Notes: a model not told the origin generated them from the sequence alone. A stretch of DNA of 34,389 nucleotides from an uncultured Colwellia sp. (GCA_913049915.1 CAJWZC010000035.1:1-34389), one strand, 5' to 3'. Positions 1-8,160 are shown, counted from the stretch's first letter. Made by a program: numbers and translations.

Positions 1-143
1 AACAATAAATATTAATAAAACATTAAAATAATTTGAACTAAACAACAAAGTAGTACTCTTACTTAATAGTTATGTTATTCCCTAGTGTTTCATGTTTTAT
101 GCGCTCTCTAAGTTTAGTTGAGCGCTTTTTTTTGTCTAAAATT
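1..143 (+). repeat. Terminator-bearing repeat, copy A (probably cut by window edge)
   Basis: First of four related units. It is an AT-rich 5' block containing TTGAACTAAACAACAAAG, then a segment ending in a GC-rich hairpin and an eight-T run. Copy C, exactly 312 bp downstream, is nearly identical over this whole length. The differences I see fall in the hairpin arm and loop. There is no credible open reading frame. The unit could be a small RNA gene or a duplicated 3' flank of something lying left of the window. Confidence 0.8.
101..133 (+). terminator. Rho-independent terminator in repeat A
   Basis: GCGCTC (101-106) pairs perfectly with GAGCGC (120-125), with extra pairing possible in the CTAAGTTTAG loop, and eight T's follow. 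It would stop transcription running left to right. Confidence 0.8.
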
Positions 144-163
144 CGGTAAGGGTACTGAACAAC

Positions 164-246
164 TATGTTATTCCACTATTATTAATAACGTTTCATGTTT
201 TATACGCTCTCTAAGTTTAGTTGGGCGCTTTTTTTGTCTAAAATTT
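164..246 (+). repeat. Terminator-bearing repeat, copy B (shorter, diverged)
   Basis: This unit shares the TATGTTATTCC block, the GTTTCATGTTTTAT block and the hairpin/T-run (205-235) with copies A, C and D. It lacks the long AT-rich 5' block. The outermost stem pair is lost (A at 204 against C at 228) but the inner stem and T-run remain. It reads as an older, decayed copy. Confidence 0.7.
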
Positions 247-312
247 AGTATAGATATAGAGCAACTAAATTATTCTACTATTAATAGTTATGATTCATAA
301 TTTATATGACTA

Positions 313-455
313 AACAATAAATATTAATAAAACATTAAAATAATTTGAACTAAACAACAAAGTAGTACTCTTACTTAATAGTTATGTTATTCCCTAGTGT
401 TTCATGTTTTATGCGCTCTCTAAATTTAGTTGGGCGCTTTTTTTTGTCTAAAATT
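313..455 (+). repeat. Terminator-bearing repeat, copy C
   Basis: This is a near-perfect copy of 1-143 at an offset of 312 bp. In the hairpin (413-437) GAGCGC has become GGGCGC, so one pair is now T-G wobble and the stem is kept. Eight T's follow at 438-445. A and C together suggest recent duplication of an A+B block of about 312 bp. Confidence 0.8.
413..445 (+). terminator. Rho-independent terminator in repeat C
   Basis: GCGCTC (413-418) pairs with GGGCGC (432-437), with CTAAATTTAG able to pair inside the loop, followed by T8. Confidence 0.75.
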
Positions 456-502
456 TACCACAGAATATTTTTATTTTTCCTTAAGTGATATGAGAAATAA
501 AA

Positions 503-623
503 ATTAAAATAATTTGAACTAAACAACAAAGTAGCACTCTTACTTAATAGTTATGTTATTCCCTTAGTGTTTCATGTTTTATGCGCTCTCTAAATTTAGT
601 TGGGCGCTTTTTTTTGTCTAAAA
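503..623 (+). repeat. Terminator-bearing repeat, copy D
   Basis: This is the fourth unit. It matches copy C from the ATTAAAATAATTTGAAC block through the hairpin, with small changes (GTAGCACT for GTAGTACT, one extra T in CCCTTAGTG). Its first 20 bases differ from A and C, so the homology boundary lies near 503. The hairpin is 583-607 and the T-run 608-615. Confidence 0.8.
583..615 (+). terminator. Rho-independent terminator in repeat D
   Basis: GCGCTC (583-588) pairs with GGGCGC (602-607), followed by T8. It is identical to the copy C hairpin. Confidence 0.75.
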
Positions 624-858
624 CTCGACAAAAATATAGAACAACGATGTTGTTCCACTCATGCTTAGCAGTGTTTTTTCGAAAGTAAGATAGCATCTGC
701 GACTATGTAAGTCAGATACCAGTTTAGAAAGCGAATAGGTCATGAAGGAGTATATTGTAAATAAAATGAACTTATCTGTAATTATGACGTCTTATTAATT
801 GAAACATTCCTCCCTGGATTGCTTTCATTTAATTTAAGTTTTGTTTGCTTAAATAACC
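624..858. other. Gene-free stretch between repeat array and gshA
   Basis: The first about 40 bases echo the post-terminator spacer seen after copies A and B (a GAACAAC..TTGTTCCACT motif). The rest contains only an 18-codon ORF from ATG 742 with no good ribosome binding site. I see no gene here. Confidence 0.5.
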
Positions 859-886
859 AGCGCGTCATTTTGACGCGCTTTTTTTT
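859..886 (+). terminator. Strong rho-independent terminator
   Basis: AGCGCGTCA (859-867) and TGACGCGCT (871-879) form a perfect 9-bp stem with a three-T loop, followed by a run of T's. Its polarity is for transcripts running rightwards, that is from the repeat region and not from gshA. This suggests that some RNA is made on the plus strand upstream. Confidence 0.85.
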
Positions 887-910
887 ATAATTATCCTTCT
901 GTTTTTATTA

Positions 911-2500
911 TTAATAAAAATAATCTGATAAGAAATCATCAAAGTTTAGTTTATCACCTGCTTCGATATCCGCTTGTGCTTTATGTGAAGCTGGTACGCT
1001 TTTATCAAAAAATTCTTGACTATAAAACTGATAATCACGTGTTTTAGCTTCTCTTTGATATTCACTTGCTTTATTTAAAGCATACTGCGATAAAGATTGC
1101 TCTTGAATAATAGATAGTAACTGCGCTGAAGGCGTTAAACTAGCGTCATTGATCTTAGCTTGTTCACGAACAATAGCATCACTATATTTACTCGTTTGGT
1201 ATGCTTTATCCAATAACTCTGCAACTTGTTGCATCTGCTTGAATAATTCATTGCCCCACTCTGGAACCGATTTAAGCTGAACTTCACCACAACAATTCGG
1301 ATCACTAAGTAATAACTCAGGATCTCGACCACGTAGAACCACTGCATCCATATTCTGTTCATGTAATGCTTGGCGTGTACAATCGAACTCTTTATTATCA
1401 ACAAAAGCACAAAAAGTTATAAATATATCTAAAAAATGAACTTGCTCAAGACTAATTCCGGTATCTGAAAAGGGATTTACATCAAGGGCTCTTACTTCAA
1501 TGTATTCAACACCGCGTTCCCCTAGAGCAACTGAAGGCTTTTCACCTGGTTTTGCTACACGTTTAGGACGAATTGGTGCATACAGCTCATTTTCAATTTG
1601 TAGCACGTTGTCGTTAAGCTGTTGGTATTGACCATTAACTTTGACACCAATACCAGAAAAATCCTTAGATTTTAATTTTATAGCTTGTTGTACGCCATCA
1701 ACATAATCAGCTAAATTATTATAGCAAATTTTTAATGCTGATTGCTCAGAGCTGGTATAACCTAAATCACTCATGCGTAACGAGGTAGCATGCTCAAGGA
1801 AAAGCGCGCCAGAAGGTGATTTCTTAAAGGGTAACTTATGCTCTTGACCTTGTAAAAAAGATCCACATATTGCTGGCGAGCTACCGTATAAATAAGGTAT
1901 TAGCCAACAAAAGCGTTTGTAATTTCTTAAAATAGAAAAATAACGTTCAGAGATGAATTCATCAAGAGGTAACGATTTTTCACCTGATAACTGATGTAAT
2001 TTTTGCTGAACCTGCCAAAAATCTTGTGAGAATGAAAAATTAAAATGTATACCTGAAATAACTTGCATCATCGAGCCATAGCGGTTCTTCAGACCTTGAC
2101 GATAAACTGTCTTCATTTTAGCTATATTAGAGCTACCATATTGTGCTAACGGTATCTTCTCAGCATCGTTAACAAAACAAGGCATACTCATTGGCCACAA
2201 AAGTTCTCCTTCAATATTAGCAAAGGTATATTTTTGAATATCTTGAAGTTGGGCAATAGCTTGCTCTGGTGAATGACTCACCGGGGTGATGAATTCAAGC
2301 AAAGTTTCAGAATAGTCAGTTGTTATCTGTCCGTGAGTAAGGGCTGAACCAAGCTGTTGATAATGACCATGCTCAGATAGTTTTCCTTCAGGCAGTATTC
2401 GCAATGCTTCTCGCTCTATACCGCGTCCAATACCTGCAACAGCAGCCAAATTTTCGTTTTGGCTAAAAGCGCCAATATAATCTGTTAATGAGAGTGTCAA
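911..2500 (-). CDS. gshA: Glutamate-cysteine ligase GshA (TTG start)
   Basis: It catalyses the first step of glutathione synthesis, ATP-dependent joining of L-glutamate and L-cysteine, in the cytosol. At 529 aa it is close to E. coli GshA (518 aa). It keeps the proteobacterial-type landmarks GIERGIEREALR-like near residue 25, GSALTHGQITTDYSETLLEF (about 51-70) and WPMSMPCF. The start codon is TTG (2498-2500), preceded by AGGA six bases upstream. An in-frame TAA lies eight codons further up, so there is no ATG alternative. E. coli gshA also starts with UUG, so the weak start seems conserved and may keep expression low. It is monocistronic: the next minus-strand gene upstream, the M16 protease, is closed off by a terminator at 2573-2609. 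No clear terminator follows the gene. Confidence 0.96.
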   Translation of the reverse strand: MTLSLTDYIGAFSQNENLAAVAGIGRGIEREALRILPEGKLSEHGHYQQLGSALTHGQITTDYSETLLEFITPVSHSPEQAIAQLQDIQKYTFANIEGELLWPMSMPCFVNDAEKIPLAQYGSSNIAKMKTVYRQGLKNRYGSMMQVISGIHFNFSFSQDFWQVQQKLHQLSGEKSLPLDEFISERYFSILRNYKRFCWLIPYLYGSSPAICGSFLQGQEHKLPFKKSPSGALFLEHATSLRMSDLGYTSSEQSALKICYNNLADYVDGVQQAIKLKSKDFSGIGVKVNGQYQQLNDNVLQIENELYAPIRPKRVAKPGEKPSVALGERGVEYIEVRALDVNPFSDTGISLEQVHFLDIFITFCAFVDNKEFDCTRQALHEQNMDAVVLRGRDPELLLSDPNCCGEVQLKSVPEWGNELFKQMQQVAELLDKAYQTSKYSDAIVREQAKINDASLTPSAQLLSIIQEQSLSQYALNKASEYQREAKTRDYQFYSQEFFDKSVPASHKAQADIEAGDKLNFDDFLSDYFY

Positions 2501-2572
2501 AATAATTCCTATATATACTAATTAGGCTAACTATTAGCTTAACTTAGTATTTAACTAGTAAGGGATATAAGC

Positions 2573-2609
2573 AAAAAACCCCTTATTGATGATCATATAA
2601 ATAAGGGGT
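2573..2609 (-). terminator. Terminator after the M16 protease gene
   Basis: ACCCCTTATT (2578-2587) pairs perfectly with AATAAGGGGT (2600-2609), and an A-run at 2573-2578 reads as a U-tract on the minus strand. It lies about 50 bp past the protease stop and about 70 bp before gshA. Confidence 0.85.
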
Positions 2610-2655
2610 CTGGTGGTACTTTTCAATACTTAACTATTTTTATTTACTAAATAGT

Positions 2656-5535
2656 TTATTTAGCTAGTTCGAGGTCTACTACTTCGATATCAAGCTTTTT
2701 TAATTGTGGTCTAACTACTTGACCGTCGCCAACAACAATCCATTGCATAGGTTTTGATAATTCTTTTGCCGCAATAGTATTTAACTGATCAATAGTTATG
2801 TTATGTATTATATTGCTTTGTGCTTCGCCATAATTAACTGGCAGATTAAACTGTAACAACTGTCTTAAAAAGCCACTTTTTTGACTTGGCGTTTCAAAGC
2901 TTAACGCTTCATTTTGTGAAATAGCTTGACGCATGAAGGTAACTTCATCTGCTGTTAAACCCTGTTGCTGATAGTTTTGCAGTTCAGCTTCGATTTCAAT
3001 TATTGCATCATAAGTATGATCTTTTTTAACACTAGCGCCAGCACTAAATCGACCTAACGTTTTACCAGCAGAGAAGTAGCTTGATGCTCCGTAGGTATAA
3101 CCTTTCTCTTCTCGTAGATTTAAATTAATTCGACTATTAAAAGCACTCCCCAACGGGTAATTCATTAACGTCGCTTTAAAGTGTTCACCTGTTGCATCGT
3201 AAGTCATCGCTCTACGAGATAGTTTAATCACTGATTGGCTCGCGTTAGGCAAATCAACAAAATACAGCTTATTCGGGGTAACCTCAGGGAACTCATAATC
3301 TCCATTAATTAGATAGTCATTACCTTTCCATGCTTTTAATGGCCATAGTTTTGTAAGAAAATCAGCTTTTTCAATATCGCCAACCACAACTAAACTTGCT
3401 TTAGCTGGGGAAAAGTATGCTTGATAAAAAGCTTTTACGTCAGCTAGCGTTATCGCGGATACCGTCGAAATAGTACCACTATCAGGTAAACCAAAGCGAT
3501 TACCTTTACCATAAGTCACTTGCTTTAAGGCGTTACTTGCTAGGGTGCTAGCATCTTTATTACCTTGCTCTAAACCTTGAATCAACTGATTTTTAACACG
3601 ATCAAAATCATCTTGGGCAAATTTAGGTTTAAACATCATCTCATTCATCAATGCTAAGGTAGTATCAAGATTTTTAACTAAGCTACTCACTTTGATATAA
3701 GTATTACGCCCACCTGCACCAATAGATATATTACTACCAAGTATAGCTAATTCATTAGATAACTTTTCTTTACTGTGTATCGTAGTGCCTTCATTCATCA
3801 AACTTGCCGTTAAACTCGCTAAACCAGCTTTATCAACTGAATCAAGTAATACGCCACCATCAATACTTAATAACAGACTTACCGTAGGTGTCTCACTATT
3901 TTTAGTTGCAATGATTTTAATGCCATTATCAAATTTTTCACGCCATAAACTAGGTACAGTAATTTGTGGATTAGCCTTAGAGCTAGGCATAATGCTGCGA
4001 TCGAAATCACTGGTATTCTTCATAATCGGTGTATCAAGTTGAGCTAGTTCTACTGGGTTACTCACATCAGTTAAAGTAAAGTTATTTGCTTTCGCAATTA
4101 AAGTTTCTTGACCCTGTGGTACTATTGATAATACCGCGGCCCCTTTACCTTGAATATATTGTTTGAATACTCGCATAACATCGGCTTTGGTCACGCTATT
4201 ATAACGAGCAACTTGTTGCTCGGTGTAATTAGCATCGCCTAACATTGTTTGATAATGCGCTAAGCTAGACACTTTACCTGAAACACTTTGCAAGCCATAA
4301 ATAGTACTAGTTTCAATACCCACTTTAGTTTTTAATAAGTCTTGGTCGTTAACACCACGTTGTTCAAATTCAGTTAACGTATCATTAATCACTTTTTCTA
4401 TTTTTATTAAAGATAAACCTTGCTGTGGGTTTGGCAGCGCATAAAAGCTCATTTGACACGCTAACTCTCGACAAGGGTGACTAGCACCAGCTTGAACCGC
4501 CACACCTGATTTAACAAGATTTTTATAAAGTAATGACGTCGGCCCACTACCCAAAATATTAGCAAGTACGTCTAAAGCCGGCTCATCTTCATGCATACCA
4601 TAAACGGTTGGAAAACTAATATATAACAGTGGTAGTGATACGTTATCGCTAAAAGAGTAATAACGATTCTCTTCAATACTCACTGATGTTTTAGCTATTT
4701 TCTCTACCACTGGCCCGGTATTTAAGTTACCAAAGTATTTATTAACCCAAGCTAACGTTTGCGCTTCATCAATATCACCACCTATAGTGACTACCGCATT
4801 ATTTGGGCCATACCAACGAGAAAAGAACTCTTTTAAATCTGTGACTGTACCTCGGTCAAGGTCTGACAAATAACCAATAACAGGCCATGAATAAGGATGT
4901 TCACGTGGGAATATCATTTGATTGACCGTTTCATTTAATCGGCCATAAGGACGGTTATCAACATTTTGACCACGTTCATTTTTTACTGTCGCACGTTGTA
5001 TCTCAAACTTTTCAGGGGTAATGGCTTCTAATAAAAAGCCCATACGATCAGACTCAAGCCACAACATTTTCTCTAACTGGTTTTTAGGTACCGTTTCAAA
5101 ATAGTTAGTGCGATCTGAGTTAGTAGTACCGTTTAAGTCGCCACCACTTTGGGTAACGACTTTAAAGTGCTGTTCATCAGCAACATTTTGAGAACCTTGA
5201 AACATCATATGCTCAAAAAAATGCGCAAAACCTGACTTACCTAACTGTTCACGGGCTGAGCCAACATGGTAGGTAACATCAACATGTACTAAAGGGTCTG
5301 AGTTATCTTGATGTAAAATTACCGTTAAACCATTGGCTAACTTATATTTTTTAAAAGGGATGTTAAGTATGTCTTGCTGGGCAGTAACCGTTTCAACCAA
5401 ACTTATCCCAAGAGGTAATGGTGCTATTTCTTGACTACTACAAGCAAATAATAATGCAGTACTAGCGGCTATCGCAGAGATTCTAAATTTATTTATTATT
5501 TGTGCCGAAAAGCAGCTCTGAGGAGATTGTCGCAA
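2656..5535 (-). CDS. M16 family zinc metalloprotease, predicted lipoprotein
   Basis: The 959-aa protein has two tandem M16 (pitrilysin-type) halves. The first half carries the inverted zinc motif HFFEH at residues 105-109 and a downstream glutamate (E187, in NERGQN) at the spacing expected for the third zinc ligand. The second half (from about residue 530) has no HxxEH and should be the non-catalytic partner that helps form the closed chamber. The N-terminus has a hydrophobic stretch ending LLFAC (Cys32), a plausible lipobox, so the enzyme is probably lipid-anchored facing the periplasm. The start is TTG at 5533-5535 with AGGA six bases upstream; no in-frame ATG gives the signal sequence. The gene stands alone, divergent from the pseudouridine synthase gene. 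The substrate is unknown, presumably peptides or misfolded small proteins. Confidence 0.92.
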   Translation of the reverse strand: MRQSPQSCFSAQIINKFRISAIAASTALLFACSSQEIAPLPLGISLVETVTAQQDILNIPFKKYKLANGLTVILHQDNSDPLVHVDVTYHVGSAREQLGKSGFAHFFEHMMFQGSQNVADEQHFKVVTQSGGDLNGTTNSDRTNYFETVPKNQLEKMLWLESDRMGFLLEAITPEKFEIQRATVKNERGQNVDNRPYGRLNETVNQMIFPREHPYSWPVIGYLSDLDRGTVTDLKEFFSRWYGPNNAVVTIGGDIDEAQTLAWVNKYFGNLNTGPVVEKIAKTSVSIEENRYYSFSDNVSLPLLYISFPTVYGMHEDEPALDVLANILGSGPTSLLYKNLVKSGVAVQAGASHPCRELACQMSFYALPNPQQGLSLIKIEKVINDTLTEFEQRGVNDQDLLKTKVGIETSTIYGLQSVSGKVSSLAHYQTMLGDANYTEQQVARYNSVTKADVMRVFKQYIQGKGAAVLSIVPQGQETLIAKANNFTLTDVSNPVELAQLDTPIMKNTSDFDRSIMPSSKANPQITVPSLWREKFDNGIKIIATKNSETPTVSLLLSIDGGVLLDSVDKAGLASLTASLMNEGTTIHSKEKLSNELAILGSNISIGAGGRNTYIKVSSLVKNLDTTLALMNEMMFKPKFAQDDFDRVKNQLIQGLEQGNKDASTLASNALKQVTYGKGNRFGLPDSGTISTVSAITLADVKAFYQAYFSPAKASLVVVGDIEKADFLTKLWPLKAWKGNDYLINGDYEFPEVTPNKLYFVDLPNASQSVIKLSRRAMTYDATGEHFKATLMNYPLGSAFNSRINLNLREEKGYTYGASSYFSAGKTLGRFSAGASVKKDHTYDAIIEIEAELQNYQQQGLTADEVTFMRQAISQNEALSFETPSQKSGFLRQLLQFNLPVNYGEAQSNIIHNITIDQLNTIAAKELSKPMQWIVVGDGQVVRPQLKKLDIEVVDLELAK

Positions 5536-5613
5536 AATAACATCCTGTAAAAAGAGTAAAAGGTAAAAGTTTGAATTATCATAGCAAACATAAAGACTAC
5601 TCGGTTAATTTAA

Positions 5614-6342
5614 ATGTATAAAATTATTGCAGAACATCCTGATTATATTGTTGTTGATAAAGCCGCTGGCGTAAACTTTCATGACGAAGGTGACATTGGC
5701 TCAGGGCTTCATTCCATGGTTAAGAGCCAGGTAAAGGGCATGGTGAACAGCCAAGTCAATCAACAGAATCAAAACCAAGATAATAATATAGTGTTATACC
5801 CTATACATCGCTTAGATAAAATGACATCGGGATTAGTCATTTTTGCCAAAACCTTAGCTTGCGCGCAAACCTTTGGTCAACTATTCAATAATCACGACAT
5901 AGAAAAATACTACCTTGCCATCAGCGACAAAAAGCCAAGTAAAAAACAGGGGCTTATTAAAGGGGACATGGGTAAAAGCCGCAGAGGCATGTTCAAACTA
6001 TTACGTACTATGGAAAACCCAGCTATTACACAGTTTTTCTCATATAATATTGCTAACAAACAGCGCTTATATTTACTTAAACCTCATTCAGGTAAAACCC
6101 ATCAATTACGTGTAGCACTGGCGAGTATAGGCGCCCCTATTGTTGGTGACCCACTGTATTACAGCACATCACAAGCAGATCGTGGTTACCTGCACGCCTA
6201 TGCACTCAAGTTTACTTATTTAGGCGAGTCATTCGAGTTTACTTCACTGCCAACAACAGGTGAGTTCTACTTGGACCAGCAAGTGAATGAACAATTATTA
6301 GCATTAAAAAAACCTTGGCAGTTAAACTGGCCAAGGCTTTAA
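5614..6342 (+). CDS. RluA-family pseudouridine synthase (TIGR01621-like)
   Basis: The 242-aa protein isomerises uridine to pseudouridine in a structured RNA. It shows the family signature HRLDKMTSG (about residues 68-76), whose Asp is the catalytic nucleophile, and the C-terminal RNA-binding/uracil motif LKPHSGKTHQLRVAL followed by GAPIVGDPLYY. It has no N-terminal S4 domain, which sets it apart from RluC/RluD. Its compact size resembles the TIGR01621 subgroup, and the RNA target is not known. Residues about 36-58 are a low-complexity Val/Gln/Asn-rich insert before the catalytic motif. No strong ribosome binding site precedes ATG 5614. The last codons form a hairpin shared with the convergent symporter gene. 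Confidence 0.9.
   Translation: MYKIIAEHPDYIVVDKAAGVNFHDEGDIGSGLHSMVKSQVKGMVNSQVNQQNQNQDNNIVLYPIHRLDKMTSGLVIFAKTLACAQTFGQLFNNHDIEKYYLAISDKKPSKKQGLIKGDMGKSRRGMFKLLRTMENPAITQFFSYNIANKQRLYLLKPHSGKTHQLRVALASIGAPIVGDPLYYSTSQADRGYLHAYALKFTYLGESFEFTSLPTTGEFYLDQQVNEQLLALKKPWQLNWPRL
6306..6336 (-). terminator. Minus-strand terminator embedded in the pseudouridine synthase 3' end
   Basis: CCTTGGC (6313-6319) pairs with GCCAAGG (6330-6336), and seven A's at 6306-6312 give a U-tract on the minus strand. It would end the symporter transcript inside the convergent gene's coding sequence. Confidence 0.7.
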
Positions 6343-6385
6343 TTCACTATAAATAACTCAGTGTTTTCGGTTGTTTATAGTGAAT
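6342..6385. repeat. Perfect 12-bp inverted repeat between convergent genes
   Basis: ATTCACTATAAA (6342-6353) and TTTATAGTGAAT (6374-6385) are exact reverse complements around a 20-nt loop. The repeat starts at the last base of the pseudouridine synthase stop codon and overlaps the symporter stop codon (6375-6377). It probably folds in both transcripts as a processing or termination structure. Confidence 0.75.
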
Positions 6386-7721
6386 GCCAGAAAACTAAGG
6401 CAATCGCTGTTGGACAAATAAACTTAGTGTACCAAGGCCAAATCTTCCAAAAAAGGCTATGTTCAACGTCTTCATTGCCTTGTTTAATCTCCGCTAAAAT
6501 ATCACTTCTATGCCATATCCAACCAGCGAATACACAACAGAGCATAGCAATAATTGGTTGACCATATTGTGTTGATAAAATAGCGACAAAATCTAACATC
6601 CAGTCTAAATTAATCACAATAATAATACTCAACACTAAAATACCTAAACCGATTAGGGTTGTTGCTTTTTCTCTTGGTATGTCATGACGTTCTACCGCAA
6701 AAGATACTGGCCCTTCAAGCATAGAGATAGAAGAGGTTAATGCTGCTATCGACATCAAAACAAAGAAGCCAAAAGAGACAAACAAACCAATAAAGCTCAT
6801 ACCCGAGAATAACGCTGGCAATACGGTAAATACTAAATTTGACCCTGAAATAAGACTGCCATCTTCTGCAAATATTGCAACACCTTGCGCTTGAGCAACG
6901 TACATAGATGGAATAATTAATAAGCCTGCTAAAAAGGCAATAGATACATCAATTAAAGTTACTTGTGCGCCAAGTGTGACCAAATTCTCTTTCTTAGCAA
7001 TATAAGAACCATAAATTATCATGACACTGGTACCCAATGACAAAGAGAAAAACGCTTGTCCTAAGGCACTGATTAAAAGGCCTGGCTCCAATATGCGAGA
7101 AATATCAGGATTTAAATAGGCATTAAAACCTTCTCTAGCTCCTTCAAGTGTAAAGACATAAATAATTAAGAGTATAAGCAAACCTATTAACATAGGCATA
7201 AGACGTTTTGACCACTTTTCAATACCTTGTTCAACCCCACGGCGAATGATAAAGATGGTTAGCCCCATAAAGAGTGTAGTGAATAAAATATTACGAATTA
7301 GCGAGTGATTTATTAACCAGTCAGCTACCCCCGTAAATCCGCCAAGCCTTGCTAAAGGTTCGATAGCATAAGACATCATCCACCCTGCAATAATGCCATA
7401 AAAACTTAAAATGAGTGCAGCACAAATAATACCACCAAAGCCGACCACAAAACCAAAGCGCTTTTGCCAAGTATTACGGGCAATTTTTTGCATACTACTA
7501 ACAGCATTTGCCTGACCATATCGACCAATTAATAGCTCTGCCATAAAAGCGGGATAAGCTAAAGAAAATGCTAAGACTAGATAGACTAAAACAAAAGCAG
7601 CACCACCATTGCTTGCTGTTTGGGTTGGAAAGCCCCAAATATTTCCCAGACCAACAGCCGATCCTGCCGCTGCCATGATAAAACCGAAACGCGAACTAAA
7701 GCCGCCTCTTGAAACACTCAT
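6375..7721 (-). CDS. Sodium:neurotransmitter symporter (SNF/NSS) family transporter
   Basis: A 448-aa integral inner-membrane protein with about 11-12 hydrophobic segments, expected to couple uptake of an amino acid or similar amine to sodium. The N-terminus has the diagnostic TM1 sequence AAAGSAVGLGNIWGFP, where LeuT-type transporters bind substrate and Na+. The conserved NGGAAFVLVYL follows in TM2. Bacterial members of this length often have 11 rather than 12 helices. The substrate cannot be read from the sequence. Start ATG 7719-7721 has a good GAGGAAG site four to five bases upstream. It lies downstream of lysS but is separated by two terminators, so it is a separate transcription unit. 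Confidence 0.93.
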   Translation of the reverse strand: MSVSRGGFSSRFGFIMAAAGSAVGLGNIWGFPTQTASNGGAAFVLVYLVLAFSLAYPAFMAELLIGRYGQANAVSSMQKIARNTWQKRFGFVVGFGGIICAALILSFYGIIAGWMMSYAIEPLARLGGFTGVADWLINHSLIRNILFTTLFMGLTIFIIRRGVEQGIEKWSKRLMPMLIGLLILLIIYVFTLEGAREGFNAYLNPDISRILEPGLLISALGQAFFSLSLGTSVMIIYGSYIAKKENLVTLGAQVTLIDVSIAFLAGLLIIPSMYVAQAQGVAIFAEDGSLISGSNLVFTVLPALFSGMSFIGLFVSFGFFVLMSIAALTSSISMLEGPVSFAVERHDIPREKATTLIGLGILVLSIIIVINLDWMLDFVAILSTQYGQPIIAMLCCVFAGWIWHRSDILAEIKQGNEDVEHSLFWKIWPWYTKFICPTAIALVFWHSL

Positions 7722-7784
7722 TACTTCCTCACTCTCTTACGTTTTACCTGAAAATCATCCGTTAAGTTTACTACTCAAGGATAA

Positions 7785-7814
7785 TATTATTTTTATCAGC
7801 ACTAATCTACGCAA
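7785..7814 (-). promoter_or_regulatory. Possible promoter of the symporter gene
   Basis: On the minus strand, TTGCGT (7809-7814) and ATAATA (7785-7790) are 18 bp apart and lie about 65 bp before the start codon. The match is moderate and there is no other support. Confidence 0.3.
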
Positions 7815-7852
7815 TTACGGCTAAGAAAAATAGAGTTAGGGGCTAAATAAAG

Positions 7853-7900
7853 AAAAAAGCCCTGTGTATAGCTCTCTGTACAGAGTTTTACACAAGGCTT
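7853..7900 (-). terminator. Second terminator between lysS and the symporter gene
   Basis: AAGCCCTGTGTA (7857-7868) pairs with TACACAAGGCTT (7889-7900) with one mismatch. A second palindrome, CTCTGTACAGAG (7874-7885), lies in the loop. The A-run at 7853-7858 makes a U-tract on the minus strand. The long paired structure could also act as a leader element for the symporter gene. Confidence 0.7.
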
Positions 7901-8058
7901 TACATCCTTTAACACTATAATCAGCTAACTTTATGTTTAGCTAACCATTATTTGTTATAAACGATAAATATTATCGGCACTACCTCGGTCATTATATTTA
8001 ACGAAAAGGATCATTACGTTTATGAAATTAAGAGTTTAATATTATTTATTAACGTATA
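7901..8058. other. Gene-free spacer between two terminators
   Basis: AT-rich sequence between the two lysS-side terminators. It holds a short palindrome, CGATAA-ATA-TTATCG at 7962-7976, and no coding signal that I can see. Confidence 0.4.
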
Positions 8059-8108
8059 TAAAAAAGTCCATTGTTACAGTGTGATAAACACTATAAACAA
8101 CAGACTTT
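8059..8108 (-). terminator. Terminator after lysS
   Basis: AAAGTC (8063-8068) pairs with GACTTT (8103-8108), then TTGTT (8071-8075) with AACAA (8096-8100), then AGTG (8078-8081) with CACT (8089-8092). The stem is interrupted by a 2x2 loop. The A-run on the left serves minus-strand transcripts. It lies about 50 bp past the lysS stop. Confidence 0.7.
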
Positions 8109-8160
8109 AGTTTTCTATATTAACTAAGTTTATCTCTAATAAGAAATAAGCCTTTTGTTA

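Noticed and set aside
118-300. 60-codon ORF across repeats A and B
   Set aside because: It runs through two terminator hairpins and their T-runs; the sequence is repeat-derived (duplicated FFCLKF) and has no ribosome binding site.
1-634. CRISPR-like array
   Set aside because: The repeats are long (80-140 bp), only four, unevenly spaced, and end in terminators; there are no short identical repeats with unique spacers and no cas genes.
742-798. 18-codon ORF with GGAG near its start
   Set aside because: The purine-rich site lies inside the ORF and is badly spaced for the next ATG (766); no conservation can be judged.
1135-1410. Other-frame ORFs inside gshA, lysS, pyrG and relA
   Set aside because: They are shadows of well-identified genes, with no ribosome binding sites and no recognisable protein features.
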